Below the pieces are notes generated by a model. That model had not been told where the DNA came from, did no database searches, and was given only the letters and a program-made list of their open reading frames with translations. Position numbers and translations under genes: made by a program. From assembly GCF_900451195.1 (NCBI RefSeq), contig NZ_UGHR01000001.1, positions 1,798,001 to 1,862,000 on the forward strand: a stretch of DNA of 64,000 nucleotides, given 5' to 3'. Numbering within the stretch: position 1 is the first letter of the stretch; every line of letters begins with the position of its first letter. Positions 9,412 through 17,867 of the stretch are shown piece by piece. This DNA is from Iodobacter fluviatilis. GTDB lineage: Bacteria; Pseudomonadota; Gammaproteobacteria; Burkholderiales; Chitinibacteraceae.

Positions 9412-11043
9412 ATGTCTCAAGTCATTAACACTAACGTACCATCACTCAATGCGCAGCGTAATTTAAGTACCTCGCAAATGAGCTTAACCAACTCTCTGCA
9501 ACGCTTGTCCTCGGGTCTGCGTATTAATAGTGCCAAGGACGATGCAGCGGGTCTGGCGATTTCCGAGCGCTTCACTTCCCAGATCAAGGGGATGGACCAA
9601 GCCAAGCGTAATGCCAACGATGGCGTATCGCTTGCGCAAACCGGTGAAGGCGCGCTGAGTCAAATGGGTGATATTTTGCAACGTGTACGTGAATTGGCCG
9701 TGCAATCTGCCAATGCCACAAACACATCCAATGACCGCTTGGCGATCAACTCTGAAGTGACACAGCTCGTCTCCGAGCTGGATCGCTTTGCAACCTCTAC
9801 CGAGTTCAACGGTCAGAAATTGTTTGACGGTAGCTTTACTGCAGCAACTTACCAAGTTGGTGCAAATACCAATCAAACCATTACTGCTAATACTGCAAAC
9901 TTACGCACAAACCAATATGGTACTTACCAAATGGGTGTGGGTAACGGTACAGGTAATTTAGCCACCACCAATTCTGTTTCCGGCTCTACGGCTGTAACCG
10001 CCGGAGCGACGGGCACAGTGAATGTGGATGGTGCAGCGGTGACGTCATCTGGCTCATTCAGTATTAATGGAACAAGTATTTCTGTTTCCGGCACGGATAT
10101 GGCAAAAGATATTGCCAATAAAATCAATGCCGCAGGGACAGGTGTAACCGCCTCTGCACGTACTGAAGTTAACTTAGGTCTGGCCTCCGGTACTTACAGC
10201 TTAACGGCCGCATCCAAGAGCAGCACATTTGAATCTGTATCGTTTAACGTGAACGATCTGGATAACAACGGCAAGATTGAGGCCGATGAGTATTCTCAAG
10301 CCATCCAAGCCTTTAATGCTAAGTCTTCTAAGACAGGTATTACGGCTGAATTGTCTACATTCCAAGATTCTAGCCAGACAACTCAATACGCACTAAAACT
10401 GATCGCAACGGATGGCTCTAATATTGCGCTGAGCAATGATCCAAGCAATGTCAGTGGGTTTGGTGGCGCGGTCACGAAATGGGATATGGATACAACCAAC
10501 TCGAGCGGTGCGATTCAGTATATGGCAAGTGGCCAAGCAGGGGCTATTTCTACTACTGCAGCAGGTTCGGGTGTAGTGACCTTCGGTGGTCAGATCGTAT
10601 TGAACTCCACTAACTCTTACTCTGTAACGACTAGCGGTGCTTCTTTTGCATCTGGTGTGTTGGCTGTAGGTGGCTCTTCTGCAACAACTGCATTAACCAG
10701 TGGTGCTGCTTATGCATCCACATTAAAAACGGTTGAAAAGCTTGACATTTCAACTGTTGAAGGCTCTAACCAGGCGCTGCGTGTTGTTGATGACGCTTTG
10801 TCGACAGTAAATGACCAACGTGCTAAGTTTGGTGCGCTGCAAAGCCGCTTCACTGCTACGATTAATAATCTGGCTACAACGTCAGAAAATATGAGTGCAG
10901 CACGCAGCCGGATCAGAGATGCAGACTTCGCAAGTGAAACAGCTGCGCTGACTCGTGCTCAGGTCTTGCAACAAGCGGGTACGGCAATGTTGGGTCAGGC
11001 GAATGCATTGCCTAACCAAGTTCTGAGTCTGTTACGCGGTTAA
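9412..11043 (+). CDS. fliC: Flagellin with an EF-hand-like loop
   Basis: A 543-residue flagellin, the filament subunit exported by the flagellar type III system. The conserved D0/D1 ends are clear: the N-terminus ([37 protein letters not shown]) and the C-terminus ([20 protein letters not shown], ending LSLLRG). The variable middle (about 150-450) is Ser/Thr/Gly rich, offering many O-glycosylation positions. Residues 282-293 ([12 protein letters not shown]) fit the 12-residue EF-hand Ca2+ loop at every ligand position, followed by a helix-like [10 protein letters not shown]. The gene has its own sigma-28 promoter, an AGGGGAAG ribosome site and a terminator. It lies directly after the glycan locus and before flaG/fliD/fliS, the usual order of late filament genes. 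Confidence 0.97.
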   Translation: MSQVINTNVPSLNAQRNLSTSQMSLTNSLQRLSSGLRINSAKDDAAGLAISERFTSQIKGMDQAKRNANDGVSLAQTGEGALSQMGDILQRVRELAVQSANATNTSNDRLAINSEVTQLVSELDRFATSTEFNGQKLFDGSFTAATYQVGANTNQTITANTANLRTNQYGTYQMGVGNGTGNLATTNSVSGSTAVTAGATGTVNVDGAAVTSSGSFSINGTSISVSGTDMAKDIANKINAAGTGVTASARTEVNLGLASGTYSLTAASKSSTFESVSFNVNDLDNNGKIEADEYSQAIQAFNAKSSKTGITAELSTFQDSSQTTQYALKLIATDGSNIALSNDPSNVSGFGGAVTKWDMDTTNSSGAIQYMASGQAGAISTTAAGSGVVTFGGQIVLNSTNSYSVTTSGASFASGVLAVGGSSATTALTSGAAYASTLKTVEKLDISTVEGSNQALRVVDDALSTVNDQRAKFGALQSRFTATINNLATTSENMSAARSRIRDADFASETAALTRAQVLQQAGTAMLGQANALPNQVLSLLRG

Positions 11044-11068
11044 TATGCATTAAGCTCAATGAGTTAAG

Positions 11069-11100
11069 GCCCCGGCAAACTCGTGTTGTCGGGGCGTTTC
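11069..11100 (+). terminator. Flagellin terminator
   Basis: A 10-bp GC-rich stem (11069-11078 with 11086-11095, one G.T pair) with a 7-base loop, followed by GTTTCT. It sits 25 bases after the flagellin stop and would separate the highly expressed flagellin mRNA from flaG, allowing partial read-through. Confidence 0.7.
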
Positions 11101-11116
11101 TACAGGAAGGTGTGTC

Positions 11117-11500
11117 ATGGATATCCAATCTACATCGTCGCTTGTAACGCCTGCTGCGGCAAAAAGTATTAGTGAGCGCTTTCATGATGCGCCTCCTAGC
11201 GATCAGGCAAAGGTTGCCAGTGCTGAGCCTGTTAAGGTTAGCCCTGATGCAGTGCAGGCGTTGAAGCCTGCTCCGGATAGCAAAGATGTCAAACAAGCTG
11301 TTGAAAAATTAAACCAGGCTGTGCAGGGGTTTTCGGATTCTTTGCAGTTTTCCGTTGAAGAAGAAACAAAATTACCTGTGGTGAAACTGATTGATACAAA
11401 AACAAAAGAAGTGATACGGCAGTTTCCAAGTGAAGAGGCGATTTCAATTGCTAAAGCAATAGATCGTTTTCAGGGCTTACTGATAAAAGATCGTGCGTAA
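11117..11500 (+). CDS. flaG: FlaG family protein
   Basis: A 127-residue protein. The C-terminal half carries the FlaG signature: a helix VEKLNQAVQGFSDSLQF, then FSVEEETKLPVVKLIDTKTKEVIRQFPSEEAI with a short terminal helix. FlaG proteins are small flagellar accessory factors, typically found between flagellin and fliD, that affect filament length. The N-terminal 70 residues are low-complexity and poorly conserved, as usual. An AGGAAGG ribosome site precedes the ATG. It is probably transcribed with fliD 43 bp downstream. Confidence 0.92.
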   Translation: MDIQSTSSLVTPAAAKSISERFHDAPPSDQAKVASAEPVKVSPDAVQALKPAPDSKDVKQAVEKLNQAVQGFSDSLQFSVEEETKLPVVKLIDTKTKEVIRQFPSEEAISIAKAIDRFQGLLIKDRA

Positions 11501-11543
11501 TTTCGCCGCTCTGATGAATAGATAAATTAAAAGGGAGGGCATC

Positions 11544-13973
11544 ATGGCTTCTATTGCTTCTTTAGGCTCAGGATCAGGAATGGATCTGAACGGCCTGATC
11601 GATAAATTAATGACTGCTGAAAAAGCACCATTACAAACTTTATTGCTGAAAGAAGCGTCATATCAAGCCAAGATATCCGCCTATGGCTCTGTAAAAAGTG
11701 CTTTGGCCGCTTTTCAGACTTCTTTAAAAGGTCTTTCAAGCGTACAAACGTTCAGAAGCACGACCGCCACGCTGGCTGATTCGTCGATTGCAACGGTTAA
11801 TTCTAATAGTCTTGCTCAGCCAGGATCCTATAGCTTGGAAGTTTCTCAGCTGGCACAAAATCAGAAGCTGACTTCTAATGCGTTCAGTAGTATTAACACC
11901 GGTTTGGGAACAGGCACGCTGACTTTGCAGTTTGGTACAGTAGATTCACATGGCACAGATGCAACTGGCGATGATACTTTTACTGCCAATGCTAAAAAAG
12001 CGGCTTTTTCAATTGATATTACAGATAAAAACAATAGTTTAGCTGGCGTACGTGATGCTATTAATTTAGCGAATAAAGGGGTCAGTGCCAGTATCCTGAA
12101 TGATGGTACGGGCAGCCGTTTAGTTTTAACGAGTAAAGACTCTGGTGCTGAGAATTCAATTAAATTAACGGTTACCGATTCTGATGGCAACAGTACAGAT
12201 ACAGCGGGCCTTTCTGCCCTAGCTTATGATCCGGCCGGAGCACGAAATTTAATTGAAACACAGGCGGCAAAAGACGCAAAGTTTAAAATTGACGGGATTA
12301 ATGTCAGTAAACCCACAAATTCGGTATCGGATGCCATCCAAGGTTTAACCATTAATTTAACCAAGGTATCATCCCCAACCAGTACAGGGGCTACAACCCT
12401 GGCGCCAACGACGATTACGATTGGTGCTGATTTATCTGGCCTTAAAGATTCCATTAAAGGTTTTATTAAGGCATATAACGAATTAAATAAGACGCTTAAA
12501 GATGTGTCCAGCTATACGCCGGGAAATGCAACAACGTCGGCTAAAGCCGCCCCGCTCAATGGCGATTCTGCTATTCGTGCCATACAAAACCAAATGCGCT
12601 CAGTTGTGAATGAAATGCAGGGTGAGGGCAGTTATTTTAAATCACTCAGTGATATTGGTGTGTCATTTACGGGCTATCAGACGGATGCGAAAGGCACTAT
12701 TGTGGGTGGTGCAACGCCTAAAGGCGATTTATCACTGAATGAGGCTAAATTACAAGCCGCTATTTCCAGCCATCCTGGCGATGTAGCCAATCTGTTTACT
12801 GTAAATGGTGTGGCCAGCAGCAATCAAATTACTTTTTTATCCGGCTCACTTGCAACTCAATCGGGTAAATATGCGATTGAGGTGACAACACCAGCAACTC
12901 AGGCTAAATATAGCGGCTCTGCATTATCATTTTTTAAAGTTGATTCAAGCAATAACACTAAAAATGTTACATTGGGCGGCGTAAGTGCCAGCCTGGCACT
13001 TGATAATAACGATTACACAACGGAAAGCCTAGCGGCTCAAATTAAGTCAAAAATTGAAGCAGATTCCACTTTGTTTACCTCCGGTAGCGATACGGTAAAG
13101 GTGGAATACAATAAGCTGAATAAAAACTTTGATATCAGCCGGGAAAGAGTGATTGCGGGTGCTCCGCCAACAACGCAAAAAGACTCAATGGCTTTGGCAA
13201 TTAGTTCTGCACCCAAGCCAATTACCATTGATGATAATAATAAAACATTGATGGTATCTGTGGATGGGGTGATCAGCCAGCCTGTTACCTTGTCAAAAGG
13301 AAGCTATGCCACGATGGCTGATTTGGCGGCTGAAATGCAGTCAAAAATTAATAGCGATGAGTCTCTGGTAAGGGGTGGAAAAACGGTTGGTGTAGCGTTT
13401 AACGAGTCAACAAGTAAATTTGACTTGTCTTCAGGTCTTTATGGCAGCGCTTCCAAAATTAAAATTACCGGGGTTGGCGATGCGGCAACAAGTACCACCG
13501 CTGCTACTTTAGGCATTGTGGTTGGGGGTTATTCGGATACGCCTTCAGGCCCGACGGTTGGGTATACTTACACCGCAGGTGCGGATGTGGAGGGGCTGAT
13601 TGGTGGTGAAAAAGCGAAGGGTACCGGGCAATCCTTAACGGGGACAGGTGCGAGTGAAGGGTTAAGTCTGATTGTGACTGCCAGTACGGCAGGGGATTAT
13701 GGCTCTGTATCCTTTAATCGCGGGGTTGCTTTTGCATTAGATAAATTGCTTGATGGCATGGTCAAGGATCGTACTGGTCTGGTTGCAAAGCAAACGGATG
13801 GCGTGAATGCCAGTATCGCTCAGCTTGGAGAAAAACGGGTCAGGATGAATCGCCAGTATGATGCCACTGAGGCGCTGTATAGAAAGCAGTTTACTGCGAT
13901 GGATATTGCGATAGCCACGATGCGAAATACCAGTAGCAATTTGACGGCGCAGCTTGCTAATCTGCCCAAATAA
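11544..13973 (+). CDS. fliD: Flagellar cap protein FliD (hook-associated protein 2), enlarged
   Basis: An 809-residue FliD, well above the usual 400-500. The N-terminus (GSGMDLNGLIDKLMTAEKAPL) and the C-terminus (DRTGLVAKQTDGVNASIAQL, then an RQYDATEALYRKQFTAMD coiled coil) are standard for the cap that folds flagellin at the filament tip. Between about 430 and 700 an extra region holds two similar units. Each has a VxVDGV/VTLGGV strand, an SLAAQIKSKIEAD or DLAAEMQSKINSD helix, and a DTVKVEYN or KTVGVAFN strand ending in FDIS/FDLS. These resemble flagellin-type hypervariable modules. A GGGAGG ribosome site precedes the ATG. The downstream fliS encodes the flagellin chaperone. Confidence 0.95.
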   Translation: MASIASLGSGSGMDLNGLIDKLMTAEKAPLQTLLLKEASYQAKISAYGSVKSALAAFQTSLKGLSSVQTFRSTTATLADSSIATVNSNSLAQPGSYSLEVSQLAQNQKLTSNAFSSINTGLGTGTLTLQFGTVDSHGTDATGDDTFTANAKKAAFSIDITDKNNSLAGVRDAINLANKGVSASILNDGTGSRLVLTSKDSGAENSIKLTVTDSDGNSTDTAGLSALAYDPAGARNLIETQAAKDAKFKIDGINVSKPTNSVSDAIQGLTINLTKVSSPTSTGATTLAPTTITIGADLSGLKDSIKGFIKAYNELNKTLKDVSSYTPGNATTSAKAAPLNGDSAIRAIQNQMRSVVNEMQGEGSYFKSLSDIGVSFTGYQTDAKGTIVGGATPKGDLSLNEAKLQAAISSHPGDVANLFTVNGVASSNQITFLSGSLATQSGKYAIEVTTPATQAKYSGSALSFFKVDSSNNTKNVTLGGVSASLALDNNDYTTESLAAQIKSKIEADSTLFTSGSDTVKVEYNKLNKNFDISRERVIAGAPPTTQKDSMALAISSAPKPITIDDNNKTLMVSVDGVISQPVTLSKGSYATMADLAAEMQSKINSDESLVRGGKTVGVAFNESTSKFDLSSGLYGSASKIKITGVGDAATSTTAATLGIVVGGYSDTPSGPTVGYTYTAGADVEGLIGGEKAKGTGQSLTGTGASEGLSLIVTASTAGDYGSVSFNRGVAFALDKLLDGMVKDRTGLVAKQTDGVNASIAQLGEKRVRMNRQYDATEALYRKQFTAMDIAIATMRNTSSNLTAQLANLPK

Positions 13974-14100
13974 ACTGCATCAGTGGGTTTGTAGTCTAAG
14001 TGGCCGATCACCTATTCGTATGTGCTTTTACTGGCTCCAATAAATAGTGTCACGGATGTTTGTTTTTGTATTTATTGCCATATTTTAGAGAGTTATTCTT

Positions 14101-14562
14101 ATGAGTGCTGTCAAAAAAGCGCTTTCTGCCTATGGGCAAACAAGTTTAGATACCGTGGTTGAGTCTGCCAGCCCCCATCAATTAATTGTGCTGCTCTATG
14201 AGGGGGCAATTAAAGCGATTCAGCTGGGTAAAATCTATATGCAGCAAGGTTTGATCGCGCAAAAAGGTGCGGCCATTTCAAAAGCGATTGCGATTATTGA
14301 AGACGGCCTGCGTTTGGCTCTGGATAAGGAAAATGGCGGAGAGTTGGCAGAAAACTTGGATGCCTTGTACGACTACATCAGCTTTGAATTGCTGCAAGCT
14401 AATATCAATAATACGCCTGAGCGTTTGGATGAGATGCTGGGTTTACTTGATCAGCTGAAAGATGCTTGGTTGTCTATTGGGTTTAGTAAAGTAGAATCAG
14501 CCGTGTCGGCCCCAGAGCGGGATGAACAAGACCGGAGTCTTTTAAGTTATGGGCGTATCTGA
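14101..14562 (+). CDS. fliS: Flagellar export chaperone FliS
   Basis: A 153-residue all-helical protein with the FliS pattern: ALSAYGQTSLDTVVESASPHQLIVLLYEGAIKAI split over residues 7-40, then a helical bundle with EDGLRLALDKENGGELAENLDALYDYI. FliS binds the flagellin C-terminus in the cytoplasm and prevents early polymerisation. Its last 14 bases overlap the fliT-like gene, indicating coupled translation. The roughly 20-residue Ser/Glu-rich tail after the last helix is a small extension. Confidence 0.94.
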   Translation: MSAVKKALSAYGQTSLDTVVESASPHQLIVLLYEGAIKAIQLGKIYMQQGLIAQKGAAISKAIAIIEDGLRLALDKENGGELAENLDALYDYISFELLQANINNTPERLDEMLGLLDQLKDAWLSIGFSKVESAVSAPERDEQDRSLLSYGRI

Positions 14563-14866
14563 TTTTTCTGTGTATGCAGATTTGAAAGCGTGCACAACAA
14601 AAATGCTTTCAGCCGCTAAGGCGGAAGATTGGGATAATATGTTGTTGCAGTCGCAATTTTTTGCAGAATTAAGCTCGAATTTGCCTATTATTCAATGGGG
14701 CGCGTTAACTAGCTTGGAGCAGCAACAACTCGCTGAGCTGTTGCAAGAATGCAATCAAGACGTGCAAGAGTTGGAGCAAAGGGCGATTAGCCAACGTGGG
14801 GAGTTGGCTGCGCTTTTGCAAAATATGCATAACACCGGAAAACTACAACGCGCGTATGACGTCTAA
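14549..14866 (+). CDS. fliT: FliT-like flagellar chaperone
   Basis: A 105-residue helical protein overlapping the end of fliS. Sequence similarity to FliT is weak, as is usual for this family, but size, helical content (KMLSAAKAEDWDNMLLQSQFF; LEQRAISQRGELAALLQ) and position directly after fliD-fliS support the call. FliT binds FliD and holds it before export. The ATG at 14549 has no strong ribosome site of its own, consistent with coupling to fliS. Confidence 0.75.
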   Translation: MGVSDFSVYADLKACTTKMLSAAKAEDWDNMLLQSQFFAELSSNLPIIQWGALTSLEQQQLAELLQECNQDVQELEQRAISQRGELAALLQNMHNTGKLQRAYDV

Positions 14867-14902
14867 TAATGACCTGCCAGCCCCGGCAGGGGAGATCGTC
14901 TT

Positions 14903-15295
14903 ATGAATGGCATCGTCATCACTTGGGTACAGTTGCTTTATATCAGCCTCGTATTAATTTTATTTTACGTGGCTGAATTGCTTCTGTTTATGCGCAAAGC
15001 TTCTGCGCATAAAGGAGTTAGCCCTGATTCTTTTGAAGCGGATGCGCTTCGAAAGGAAATTGCTCAGCTTCGGTTTGAAATGGATGCGCTTAAATTGCGC
15101 CTTGTGGCAACACAGGCCGAATGGAGCCAGCCGGCTGAGCTGGTTTTAGAGTCCAGCCAGGAAAGCCCTTATAGTCACGCAATACGCTTGGCCAAACTAG
15201 GGGCTGATTCAAATAGTGTCGCGCATCAATGCGGCATATCGCGTGGTGAGGCCGATTTAATCGTGGCCCTCTACCGATCCAGTACACAAAGATAA
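14903..15295 (+). CDS. DUF2802 membrane-anchored protein
   Basis: A 130-residue protein with one N-terminal membrane segment (about 6-29), a coiled-coil stretch (about 45-75, ALRKEIAQLRFEMDALKLRL), and a C-terminal helix-turn-helix-like domain (YSHAIRLAKLGADSNSVAHQCGISRGEADLIVALYR), which is the DUF2802 signature. Function is unknown; the family is regularly found in flagellar clusters of beta- and gammaproteobacteria. The ribosome site AGGGGAG (14888-14894) partly overlaps one arm of a small hairpin (CCTGCC 14873-14878 with GGCAGG 14885-14890), so translation could be modulated. It lies 2 bp before fliK. Confidence 0.8.
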   Translation: MNGIVITWVQLLYISLVLILFYVAELLLFMRKASAHKGVSPDSFEADALRKEIAQLRFEMDALKLRLVATQAEWSQPAELVLESSQESPYSHAIRLAKLGADSNSVAHQCGISRGEADLIVALYRSSTQR

Positions 15296-15297
15296 TC

Positions 15298-16356
15298 ATG
15301 TTGCCCGGCACCAGTCCAATCAGCCTTGTTCAGCACTACCTTAAAGCGCAAGAGGGTGTGGCTGAAGTAACGCGTATTTCTGCGGATGATGTGCGCTATA
15401 CCGTAGGGGAGCGTGTGCATGCGACGGTGGCCAGCCTGCTTCCTAACGGGCGCTTTGCTGTTCTGATAAAAGATCAGCTGCTTGATTTAAATTTGCCCAG
15501 AAATACTGAGCCGGGTGAAAAGCTGGATCTGACCGTGGTGACCAGCAATCCCAAGCTCACTTTTTCGATTAATAGTGGCGCTGCGCAACAACCTGCGTTG
15601 CCTCAGGAGATGGCTCTTAGCCAAGGCGCACGTTTTCTGTCCTCGCTTTTGGCTAAGGGTGAGGCAGGCAAGGATGGCCTTGCTTCTGTTTTGAATCAGG
15701 CCCAGCCGCTGTTTGAGGGAGTGCCAGATACGGCAAAGCTGGCCGATAAACTTGCGCAAAAGCTGGCCGATAGCGGCTTGTTTTATGAGTCGCATCAGGC
15801 TGAGTGGGTGAATGGCGAACGACCTTTGCAGGCTTTGCTCAAGGAGCCGCAGGCGGGCTTACTTAAAGAGCCCTTGCATAACACTGCCGCATCTTCTGAT
15901 GGTGCTGAAAAAAATACGGCGCTCATTTCCCCTAAAGAAAATGGCACAGAGAAACCGGCATTGGCGCCTGATGCCAGTGCTGCTCTGCGGCATTTAGTAC
16001 AGCAGCAACTTGATGTTTTGGAGCAGCGTCCGGTTGTCTGGAATGGGCAAGCTTGGCCTGGGCAGGCTGTGCGTTGGGAAGTGGCACCGGAAAATGAGCG
16101 TGAAGCCAGTGGTAGGCAAGAAGAAATGCAGCGCAGCTGGCAATCCAGAATGGATTTGCAGCTTCCAAACTTAGGTGATGTGGGTATTGTTGCTGTGTTA
16201 CGTAATGGTGAGTTTTCTTTACGTTTTGAAGCCTCTGCTGAAACGGCAGATAAAATTCGTGCTGAAACCAAGTCATTACAAAATCGTTTTGAGGCCGCAG
16301 GGCTCACCCTCGTCTCAAGCCAGGTCGTGAATGCCGGGTCTGTGAATGTCACGTAA
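15298..16356 (+). CDS. fliK: Flagellar hook-length control protein FliK-like
   Basis: A 352-residue protein. The C-terminal domain (about 260-345) shows the Flg_hook pattern: a DLQLPNLGDVGIVAVLRNGE strand, SLRFEASAETADKIRAETKSL, and LQNRFEAAGLTLVSSQV. The N-terminal part is a beta-rich segment followed by an Ala/Leu/Glu-rich linker. FliK-type proteins measure hook length and switch the export gate through FlhB. It overlaps the FlhB-C-like gene by 11 bp, linking the ruler with a protein resembling its FlhB partner domain. It is a second, divergent FliK type if the main hook operon (outside the window) carries its own fliK. Confidence 0.78.
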   Translation: MLPGTSPISLVQHYLKAQEGVAEVTRISADDVRYTVGERVHATVASLLPNGRFAVLIKDQLLDLNLPRNTEPGEKLDLTVVTSNPKLTFSINSGAAQQPALPQEMALSQGARFLSSLLAKGEAGKDGLASVLNQAQPLFEGVPDTAKLADKLAQKLADSGLFYESHQAEWVNGERPLQALLKEPQAGLLKEPLHNTAASSDGAEKNTALISPKENGTEKPALAPDASAALRHLVQQQLDVLEQRPVVWNGQAWPGQAVRWEVAPENEREASGRQEEMQRSWQSRMDLQLPNLGDVGIVAVLRNGEFSLRFEASAETADKIRAETKSLQNRFEAAGLTLVSSQVVNAGSVNVT

Positions 16357-16675
16357 ACACCCCGTTAGTACACGTCAGCAAGCCGTTGCTCTGGCTTACC
16401 AGCAGGGTAATAGTTCGCCCCGAGTTGTTGCCAAGGGGAAGGGCTTATTGGCCGAGCGTATTATTGAGCGTGCTCAGGAAGCAGGCGTGTTTGTGCATGA
16501 GTCACCAGAGCTGGTGGCCATGCTGATGCAAGTGGATTTAGATCAACATATTCCCCCGCAACTGTATCGTGCCATCGCCGAATTGCTGGCCTTCGTTTAT
16601 CATCTGGAACGCGGAGAAACAGCGATCGCGCCTGTTTTTGATTTACCGCCCCTCGTCGACGATCAGCCAGAGTAA
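16346..16675 (+). CDS. FlhB C-terminal-like protein (FlhX type, EscU/YscU/HrcU family)
   Basis: A 109-residue protein that matches only the cytoplasmic C-terminal domain of FlhB/YscU: QQAVALAYQQG near the start, PRVVAKGKGLLAERIIERAQ, VHESPELVAMLMQVDLDQHI and PPQLYRAIAELLAFVYHL. There are no membrane segments and no NPTH autocleavage motif, so it corresponds to the released half of the export switch. Stand-alone FlhB-C homologues (FlhX) can partly replace that half in some bacteria. It overlaps fliK, the natural partner of this domain. The TAA is 3 bases before the next ATG. Confidence 0.88.
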   Translation: MSRKHPVSTRQQAVALAYQQGNSSPRVVAKGKGLLAERIIERAQEAGVFVHESPELVAMLMQVDLDQHIPPQLYRAIAELLAFVYHLERGETAIAPVFDLPPLVDDQPE

Positions 16676-16679
16676 ATAC

Positions 16680-17813
16680 ATGCTTCGCCATCATTTAAAA
16701 ACGGCAACCTATGCGGTTGCCGCGCTCTTCTTTGCCCTCGGTTTTAACTATGGTAGCTGGGCCTCTCGTTTGCCCGCGATTAAATCACAACTCAATTTAG
16801 ATCCGGCACAGCTTGGTTTTTTGCTTCTGGCCGCGGGCCTTGGTGCTGTGTTTTCTTTTCCGGTGACGACCGCAGTCTTACAGCGCTTTGGATCTAAAAA
16901 AGTATGCCTAGGGGCAGGGCTGGCCTTGCCGCTGGTGTTGCCTGCTTTGGCTTTTGCGCCAAGCTATGGTTTTGCTCTGGCGATTATGGTTTTTGAGGGC
17001 GTAGCGCACAGCTGCCTGAATGTGGCAATGAATGCGCAGGGTGTGGTGGTAGAGTTAGAAAACGGCAAGCCGATTATGTCCAGACTCCATGCCATCTTTA
17101 GCTTAGGTGGCTTAGCCGCCGCTTTGTTTGCATCTTTAATGACTGGGATTTCTCCTGAGTTGCCTCTGCACCTTTGTATTGTGGCCGTATTGATCTGGGG
17201 GGCTGTACTGTGGGCTTCGCCCCGTTTACTGGCGGATCGCACAGAGGCGATGTCAGCGGGCGGGAAACGTTTTTCTCTGCCAACAGGAATGGCCGTTTTG
17301 CTAGGCTTGACTGCTTTGTTCGGTACCATTGTTGAAGGCTCAATGGTGGATTGGACAGCGCTGTATTTACGCAACGACTTACAAGCTGAGCAATGGATTG
17401 CGCCGCTTGGTCTGGCCAGCTTTTCTGGTGCAATGCTTTTGGCCCGCTGGTTTGGTGATGGCTGGCGTGCGCGCTGGGGTGAGCGAACACTCTTACTGTC
17501 AGGAAGTAGTGTTGCCGGGCTGGGCTTGTTGCTGGGGTTGGCTGTGGGTGGCGTACTGCCTGCGCTCATTGCTTTTGCACTGGTGGGCTTGGGTGTGGCC
17601 GCTGTTTCGCCGTGTGTTTATATGGCAGCAGCAAGGCAAGGGGCTGTGGCTTTGGCTGCCGTCACGACGATGGGGTCGATTGGTGCTTTGATGGGGCCGC
17701 CTGTGATCGGCTTTATTGCGCACATCAGCACTCTGGGGTGGGGCTTAGCCTTTGTGGCGTTTGGGGCGTTGATGATTGCGCTATTGGTGAGAAAAATAAC
17801 CTGGCCCGCTTAA
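16680..17813 (+). CDS. Major facilitator superfamily transporter
   Basis: A 377-residue protein with about 12 hydrophobic segments. The frame is open further upstream, but the ATG at 16680 directly after the FlhB-C-like stop gives the right MFS N-terminus (ALFFALGFNYGSWASRLPAI). This pattern is typical of the YbjJ-type MFS subfamily, in which substrates are mostly unknown. It sits close behind the flagellar genes without an obvious functional link and is closed by a strong terminator. It acts in the inner membrane. Confidence 0.85.
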   Translation: MLRHHLKTATYAVAALFFALGFNYGSWASRLPAIKSQLNLDPAQLGFLLLAAGLGAVFSFPVTTAVLQRFGSKKVCLGAGLALPLVLPALAFAPSYGFALAIMVFEGVAHSCLNVAMNAQGVVVELENGKPIMSRLHAIFSLGGLAAALFASLMTGISPELPLHLCIVAVLIWGAVLWASPRLLADRTEAMSAGGKRFSLPTGMAVLLGLTALFGTIVEGSMVDWTALYLRNDLQAEQWIAPLGLASFSGAMLLARWFGDGWRARWGERTLLLSGSSVAGLGLLLGLAVGGVLPALIAFALVGLGVAAVSPCVYMAAARQGAVALAAVTTMGSIGALMGPPVIGFIAHISTLGWGLAFVAFGALMIALLVRKITWPA

Positions 17814-17815
17814 AC

Positions 17816-17858
17816 TAAAAAAGCATCGCTGGCTTGATTGCCACGCGATGCTTTTTTT
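17816..17858. terminator. Bidirectional terminator between MFS and NSS genes
   Basis: AAGCATCGC (17821-17829) pairs with GCGATGCTT (17845-17853), with an A-run before and a T-run after. The convergent neighbours end at 17813 (plus) and 17868 (minus), so the element serves both. Confidence 0.88.
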
Positions 17859-17867
17859 ATCAGGTTT

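Noticed and set aside
15795..16352. 185-residue open frame on the minus strand
   Set aside because: It lies entirely inside fliK on the other strand, is Ser/Cys/Arg-rich and resembles no family; fliK is well supported.
16964..17569. 201-residue open frame on the minus strand
   Set aside because: It overlaps the MFS transporter gene antisense and is low-complexity (Pro/Ser/Lys); a coding shadow.
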